Source of the DNA: Roseateles sp.
GTDB lineage: Bacteria; Pseudomonadota; Gammaproteobacteria; Burkholderiales; Burkholderiaceae_C
DNA: 64,000 bases
NCBI GenBank assembly: GCA_016790285.1
Contig: JAEUPJ010000029.1
Span: forward strand, 1-64,000
Direction: 5' to 3'
Position numbers and translations under genes: made by a program
In this document: positions 60,013-64,000 of the stretch, in pieces
Numbering within the stretch: position 1 is the stretch's first letter
Layout: each line of letters opens with the position of its first letter
Notes under the pieces: generated by a model
What the model was told of the DNA's origin: nothing
The model's input: the letters and a program-made list of their open reading frames with translations, nothing else
Database searches by the model: none

Positions 60013-60744
60013 ATGGGCATCTCCGCCACCGACATCAGCCAGCGCATCGTCGAAGCCGTTCTGGCGCAAAAGCTGGCCCCCGGCGCACGGCTGGGCGAGC
60101 AGCAGCTGGCGATGCTGTTCGACTGCAGCCGCACCATCGTGCGCGAGGCGCTGACCCGGCTGGCCGCGCGCGGCATCGTCACGGTGAGCGCCCGGCGCGG
60201 CTGGTACCTCATCGCGCCCTCGCAGGACGAAGCCCGCGAGGCCTTCGAGGCCCGGCGCGTGATCGAGCTGGGCCTGCTGCGCAGCGAGGCGCCGCTGGGC
60301 CCGCCGCAGCTCGCGCGCCTGAAACAGCACCTGCAGCAGGAGCAGGCGGCCCTGCGTGGCAGCGACGTGGGCACGCGCAGCTTCCTGCTGGGCGACTTCC
60401 ATGTCTGCCTGGCCGAGTGCCTGGGCAACGGGCTGCTGGCCGACACGCTGCGCGACTACACCGCGCGCACCACGCTGATCGCCATGCTGTACCAGTCGTC
60501 GCACGACGCCGCAGCGTCGTGCGACGAGCACGTGGCCATCGTGGCGGCGCTGGAGCAGGGCGACCGGGCGCGCGCCGAGCGCCTGATGGCCGAACACCTC
60601 ACCCACGTGCAGGCCGCCTTGCGCCTGCCCGCCTTGACCGACCCGCTGGAGCAGCTGCGCGAAGCCCTCGCGCCACTGCCGGCGGCCTCCGCCGCCCCCG
60701 ACACCGACCCCGCCGAACCGGCCTACCTAGGAGCCCTGCTATGA
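60013..60744 (+). CDS. GntR family (FCD-domain) transcriptional regulator
   Basis: A 243-residue regulator. The N-terminal winged helix (ISQRIVEAVLAQKLAPGARLGEQQLAMLFDCSRTIVREALTRLAARGIVTVSARRGWYL) is typical of GntR, followed by a helical FCD ligand domain (EAFEARRVIELGLLRSEAP ... DFHVCLAECLGNGLLADTLRDY ... DEHVAIVAALEQGDRARAERLMAEHL) with the usual metal/acid-binding residues. It overlaps the next gene by four bases (ATGA), so it is in one operon with the ABC transporter and probably regulates it. Confidence 0.92.
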   Translation: MGISATDISQRIVEAVLAQKLAPGARLGEQQLAMLFDCSRTIVREALTRLAARGIVTVSARRGWYLIAPSQDEAREAFEARRVIELGLLRSEAPLGPPQLARLKQHLQQEQAALRGSDVGTRSFLLGDFHVCLAECLGNGLLADTLRDYTARTTLIAMLYQSSHDAAASCDEHVAIVAALEQGDRARAERLMAEHLTHVQAALRLPALTDPLEQLREALAPLPAASAAPDTDPAEPAYLGALL

Positions 60745-61529
60745 CCGCCACGTTCTCCCGCCGCCTGCTCGTTGCCGGCCTGAGCCTGCTCGCCCTGGGC
60801 GCCGCCCAGGCCCAGACCGCGCTGGACAGCATCACCAAGAGCAAGACGATCAAGATCGCGATCCCGACCGACTACCCGCCCTACGGTTTCGTCGGCCCCG
60901 ACATGACGCCGCAAGGCCTGGACGTGGCCGTGGCCCAGCTGATTGCCGCCAAGCTCGGCGTGAAGGCCGAGCTGGTGCCGGTGACCAGCGCCAACCGCAT
61001 CCCCTACCTGCAGACGAAGAAGGCCGACCTCGTCATCTCCACGCTGGGCAAGAACCCCGAGCGCGAGAAGGTCATCAACTTCAGCGCCGCCTACGCGCCG
61101 TTCTACCAGGCGGTGTTCGCGGCCAAGAGCCTGTCCATCAAGAGCTGGGCCGACCTCGCCGGCAAGACGGTGGCGGTGACGCGTGGCGCGATGGAAGACC
61201 AGGAGCTGGCCAAGGTCGCGCCGTCGTCGCTGGAGTACAAGCGCTTCGAGGACAACAACGCCACCATCGCTGCCTTCGCCGCCGGCCAGACCCAGCTGCT
61301 GGCCACCAGTGCCGCCGTCGCGGGCAACCTGATGCAGCGCAACCCGGGCCTGAACACCGAATACAAGCTGCTGCTCAAGGACAGCCCCTGCTTTGTCGGC
61401 GTGGCCAAGGGCGAGGACGCGCTGCTGGCCAAGGTCAACGAGATCATCGCGGCGGCCAAGGCGGCAGGCGAACTGGAGGCGCTCTCCAAGAAATGGCTGG
61501 GCCGCGGCACCGGCGACCTGCCCCTGTAA
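60741..61529 (+). CDS. Periplasmic amino acid-binding protein of an ABC transporter
   Basis: A 262-residue binding protein (signal MTATFSRRLLVAGLSLLALGAAQAQ). SBP_bac_3 features are IKIAIPTDYPPYGFVGPDMTPQGLDVAVAQLIAAKLG, TSANRIPYLQTKKADLVISTLGKNPEREKVINFSAAY and VAVTRGAMEDQEL. It should capture a polar amino acid and deliver it to the two permeases encoded next. The exact ligand cannot be read. A palindromic repeat of 66 bp lies in the 141-base gap before the first permease gene. Confidence 0.93.
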   Translation: MTATFSRRLLVAGLSLLALGAAQAQTALDSITKSKTIKIAIPTDYPPYGFVGPDMTPQGLDVAVAQLIAAKLGVKAELVPVTSANRIPYLQTKKADLVISTLGKNPEREKVINFSAAYAPFYQAVFAAKSLSIKSWADLAGKTVAVTRGAMEDQELAKVAPSSLEYKRFEDNNATIAAFAAGQTQLLATSAAVAGNLMQRNPGLNTEYKLLLKDSPCFVGVAKGEDALLAKVNEIIAAAKAAGELEALSKKWLGRGTGDLPL

Positions 61530-61549
61530 GCCGCCCACACCGGAAAGCG

Positions 61550-61615
61550 CCACAGAGGCACAGAGACACAGAGGCGGCCGGATGCCGCGCCCTCTGTGCC
61601 TCTGTGACTCTGTGG
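61550..61615. repeat. Long REP-like inverted repeat (CACAGAG type) inside the ABC operon
   Basis: Two 25-base arms match in 23 positions: CCACAGAGGCACAGAG... at 61550-61574 and its inverted copy at 61591-61615, with a 16-base loop. Each arm is itself made of CACAGAG units. Such elements are scattered in many environmental proteobacteria and may be moved by REP-associated transposases. Here it could form a strong hairpin that tunes expression of the permease genes against the binding protein. Confidence 0.8.
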
Positions 61616-61670
61616 CTGTGTTCCACAGCATCTCGCGCGAACCCGCCGACAGAACAAGAGGCATGCCGTC

Positions 61671-62339
61671 GTGATTCAGTTCGACTTCCTCGCAGTGCTG
61701 GCCGAATGGCCGCTGCTGCTCAAGGGCCTGGCCTGGACGCTGGGCCTCACGGCGGTGGCCACGCCGCTGGGCCTGCTGATCGCCACGCTCGCTGCCTGGG
61801 CGCGGGCCTGCGGGCCGGTGTGGCTGCGGCGCGTGCTGGGCGTCTACGTGGAGCTGCTGCGCAACACGCCCTTCATCGTGCAGCTGTTCTTCATCTTCTT
61901 CGGCCTGCCGGCCGCCGGCGTGAAGCTCTCGCCTGAACTCGCCTCGGTCATCGCGATGACGCTCAACCTCGGCGCCTACGGCTGCGAGATCCTGCGCGCC
62001 GGCATCCAGGCCACGCCACGCGGCCAGTGGGAGGCGGCGCAGAGCCTGGCGCTGAGCCCCGTGCAGGTGTTCACCCGCGTCGTGCTGCCGCCGGCCGTGC
62101 AGCGGGTGTGGCCCGCGATGACGAGCCAGATCATCATCGTCATGCTGGGCTCGGCGGTCTGCGGCCAGATCTCCACCGAGGAGCTGAGTTATGCCGCCAA
62201 CCTCATCCAGAGCCGCAACTTCCGGGCCTTCGAGGCCTTCATCATCGCCACGCTCACCTACCTGGCCCTGGCCATCGCCGCGCGCCGGCTGCTGATGTGG
62301 GCCGGCCCGCGCTTCATCTTCGGGCGGAGGGCCGCATGA
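61671..62339 (+). CDS. Amino acid ABC transporter permease 1
   Basis: A 222-residue permease with about five membrane helices and the cytoplasmic EAA loop (ILRAGIQATPRGQWEAAQSLALSPVQVFTRVVLPPAVQRVWP). The family is the His/Glu/Gln/Arg type. It starts with GTG at 61671 (MIQFDFLAVLAEWP); an ATG just upstream is closed by a stop in its frame. It overlaps the second permease by four bases. Confidence 0.92.
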   Translation: MIQFDFLAVLAEWPLLLKGLAWTLGLTAVATPLGLLIATLAAWARACGPVWLRRVLGVYVELLRNTPFIVQLFFIFFGLPAAGVKLSPELASVIAMTLNLGAYGCEILRAGIQATPRGQWEAAQSLALSPVQVFTRVVLPPAVQRVWPAMTSQIIIVMLGSAVCGQISTEELSYAANLIQSRNFRAFEAFIIATLTYLALAIAARRLLMWAGPRFIFGRRAA

Positions 62340-62983
62340 TCGAGTTCACCCTTTGGGACATCGTCCGCAACCTGCTGCTCGCCTTGCGCTGGACGGTGGC
62401 GCTGTCGCTGATCGCCTTTGTCGGCGGCGGCGTGGTGGGGGCGCTGCTGCTGACGCTGCGCCTTCGCTTCGGCACGCGCGTGCACCGGGCCATCGGCGCC
62501 TATGTGCAGCTCTTCCAGGGCACGCCGCTGCTGATGCAGCTCTTCCTCGCCTACTTCGGCCTGGCGTTGCTCGGGCTGGAGGTGTCCGCCTGGACGGCCG
62601 CCGCGCTGGCGCTCACGCTCTACACCAGCGCCTACCTCGTGGAGATCTGGCGCGGCTGCGTGGAGGCCGTGCCGCGCGGCCAGTGGGAGGCGGCGCGCAG
62701 CCTGGCGCTGTCCTTCGGCGAACAGCTGCGCCACGTCATCCTGCCGCAGGCCGGGCGCCTGGCCATCGCGCCCACCGTGGGATTTCTCGTGCAGGTCATC
62801 AAGGGCACGGCTCTGGCCTCGGTCATCGGCTTCGTCGAGCTCACCAAGGCCGGCAGCATGATCGCCAACGCGAGCTTCAAACCCTTCCTCGTCTTTGGCT
62901 GCGTGGCGCTGCTGTACTTCGTGCTGTGCTTCCCCGTCAGCCTGTTCGCCCAACATCTGGAGCGCAAGACCCATGTCCGCTGA
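62336..62983 (+). CDS. Amino acid ABC transporter permease 2
   Basis: A 215-residue permease, a paralogue of the preceding one, with the EAA loop (VEAVPRGQWEAARSLALSFGEQLRHVILPQAGRLAIAP). The two should form the heterodimeric membrane channel. Starts at ATG 62336 in a four-base overlap with permease 1 and overlaps the ATPase gene by 11 bases. Confidence 0.93.
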   Translation: MIEFTLWDIVRNLLLALRWTVALSLIAFVGGGVVGALLLTLRLRFGTRVHRAIGAYVQLFQGTPLLMQLFLAYFGLALLGLEVSAWTAAALALTLYTSAYLVEIWRGCVEAVPRGQWEAARSLALSFGEQLRHVILPQAGRLAIAPTVGFLVQVIKGTALASVIGFVELTKAGSMIANASFKPFLVFGCVALLYFVLCFPVSLFAQHLERKTHVR

Positions 62984-63728
62984 AGTCGTCGCCGACCCCA
63001 TCGTCCGCATCACCGCGCTGCGCAAGTCCTACGGCACGAACGAGGTGCTCAAGGGGATCGACCTGGACGTGCACCGCGGCGAGGTCATCGCCATCATCGG
63101 CAAGAGCGGCTCGGGCAAGAGTACGTTGCTGCGCTGCGTGAACGGCCTGGAGCAGTTCCAGGACGGCGCCCTGTCCGTCAACGGCAAGCCCTTGCTGCAC
63201 GACAGCGCCCAGGCCATGCGGGCGCTGCGCCAGCAGGTCGGCATGATCTTCCAGGGCTTCAACCTCTTCCCGCACCTGAGCGTGGGGCGCAACGTGATGC
63301 TCGCGCCTACGCTCGTGAAGCAGCGCAGCGCGGCCGACGCCGACGCGCAGGCCCGCCAGCTGCTCGCCCGCGTGGGCCTGGCCGAGAAGTTCGACGCCAT
63401 GCCGGAGCAGCTCTCCGGCGGCCAGCAGCAGCGCGTGGCCATTGCCCGCGCGCTGGCGATGGAGCCGGCCGTGCTGCTGTGCGACGAGATCACCTCGGCC
63501 CTGGACCCGGAGCTCGTGGGCGAAGTGCTGCGCGTGGTGGAGGCGCTGGCCGAGGAGGGCATGACGCTGCTGATGGTCACGCACGAGATGAACTTCGCCC
63601 GCAAGGTGGCCGACCGCGTCATCTTCATGCACCAGGGCCGCGTGCACGAGATGGGCCCGCCGGCCGAAGTGTTCGGGGCGCCGCAGACGCCGGAGCTGAA
63701 ACAGTTCCTGTCGTCGCTTCACGATTGA
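62973..63728 (+). CDS. Amino acid ABC transporter ATP-binding protein (GlnQ/HisP-like)
   Basis: A 251-residue ATPase: Walker [10 protein letters not shown] at 43-51, Q-loop in [13 protein letters not shown], signature LSGGQQQR, Walker [17 protein letters not shown] and the H-loop [15 protein letters not shown]. The [10 protein letters not shown] form (instead of DEPTSALDPE) is a small deviation. It powers the polar amino acid uptake system of this operon. Last gene of the unit. Confidence 0.95.
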   Translation: MSAEVVADPIVRITALRKSYGTNEVLKGIDLDVHRGEVIAIIGKSGSGKSTLLRCVNGLEQFQDGALSVNGKPLLHDSAQAMRALRQQVGMIFQGFNLFPHLSVGRNVMLAPTLVKQRSAADADAQARQLLARVGLAEKFDAMPEQLSGGQQQRVAIARALAMEPAVLLCDEITSALDPELVGEVLRVVEALAEEGMTLLMVTHEMNFARKVADRVIFMHQGRVHEMGPPAEVFGAPQTPELKQFLSSLHD

Positions 63729-63802
63729 CATCAGGAATCGAGAAGCGGCGGTGCGGCGCTGGCGGTAGGCTTTCGCCCTCCGCGACTGATGCACCGACCG
63801 CC

Positions 63803-64000
63803 ATGCCCAAGCCCGCCTCGCCCGACGCCGCCGCGGCGTCCGCCCTCATCGACGAACGCATCGCCAGCCTCGGGGGCTGGCGCGGCGAGACCCTGGCCGG
63901 GCTGCGGGCCGTCATCCGCGAGGCCGACCCCGGCATCGTGGAGGAGTGGAAGTGGAACAACCCGGTCTGGTCGCGCGACGGCATCGTCTGCACGGGCGAG
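63803..64000 (+). CDS. DUF1801 domain protein, 5' part
   Basis: Only the first 66 codons are in the window; the gene runs off the end. SALIDERIASLGGWRGETLAGLRAVIREADPGIVEEWKWNNPVWSRDGIVCTGE matches the start of DUF1801 (YdhG-like) proteins, with the typical EWKWNNPVWS. The function is not established. It starts at ATG 63803, 74 bases after the ABC ATPase gene. Confidence 0.75.
   Translation, partial: MPKPASPDAAAASALIDERIASLGGWRGETLAGLRAVIREADPGIVEEWKWNNPVWSRDGIVCTGE

Noticed and set aside
1-64000. tRNA, rRNA, CRISPR array and riboswitch search by eye
   Set aside because: No cloverleaf T-arm with flanking acceptor stem, no regularly spaced direct repeats with spacers, and no known riboswitch core was seen; a covariance search could still find a weak one.

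Overview
The window is about 70% G+C with dense, short-gapped genes. Its gene content points to a betaproteobacterium of the order Burkholderiales, probably the Rubrivivax/Leptothrix/Roseateles side: a pgk - malic enzyme - pyk neighbourhood, a PPi-type phosphofructokinase, an HscC/J-protein pair, bfr/bfd, paired cyanophycin synthetases with their associated ABC/DUF1854 genes, and the succinyl-arginine route. No rRNA, tRNA, CRISPR array or intact insertion sequence was recognised.

Layout. 0-10 kb: end of an AzlCD exporter, glycolytic and C4 genes (pgk, maeB, pyk), a Fic protein, a DMT exporter, an acetyltransferase, and an exported truncated hemoglobin coupled to a metallo-beta-lactamase-fold hydrolase. 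10-15.6 kb: a periplasmic binding protein, then an ECF-like sigma factor opposite an exported protein and a large Ser/Thr kinase. 15.6-23.2 kb: cyanophycin synthesis (two synthetases on the minus strand, ABC half-transporter and DUF1854 protein divergently on the plus strand). 23-43.6 kb: iron storage (bfr/bfd with a Fur box), cold-shock protein, YgiQ radical SAM enzyme, a REC-GGDEF-EAL regulator, a two-component pair with phased 11-bp operator repeats, pfp, HscC and its J-protein, several small enzymes, and DegQ.

43.7-54.7 kb is a cyanophycin-utilisation locus. A six-gene minus-strand operon encodes a secreted cyanophycinase, a CphZ/AotO-type beta-Asp-Arg hydrolase, a YfcC-type permease, an ArgR-type AraC regulator and two arginine succinyltransferase polypeptides. 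It is flanked by a second, different secreted cyanophycinase and by a divergent TonB-dependent receptor. Two sites matching the Pseudomonas ArgR operator pattern (TGTCGC-N8-AA, with an upstream half-site 21 bp away) lie in exactly the two promoter regions of this locus. The window thus holds both the building of cyanophycin and its scavenging, down to entry into arginine catabolism.

57.4-59.0 kb is a small, lower-G+C integron cassette array: an attI-like site with two GTTA-N-GCAGCA repeats, a cassette encoding a TIR-like (CAP12/Pycsar-type) protein, an attC site, a second cassette of unknown function, and a second attC site. No integrase gene is visible beside attI. The TIR cassette is a candidate stand-alone anti-phage gene. 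59.3-64 kb: an endonuclease V-like protein lacking a catalytic glutamate, then a GntR-regulated polar amino acid ABC transporter operon and the start of a DUF1801 gene cut by the window end.
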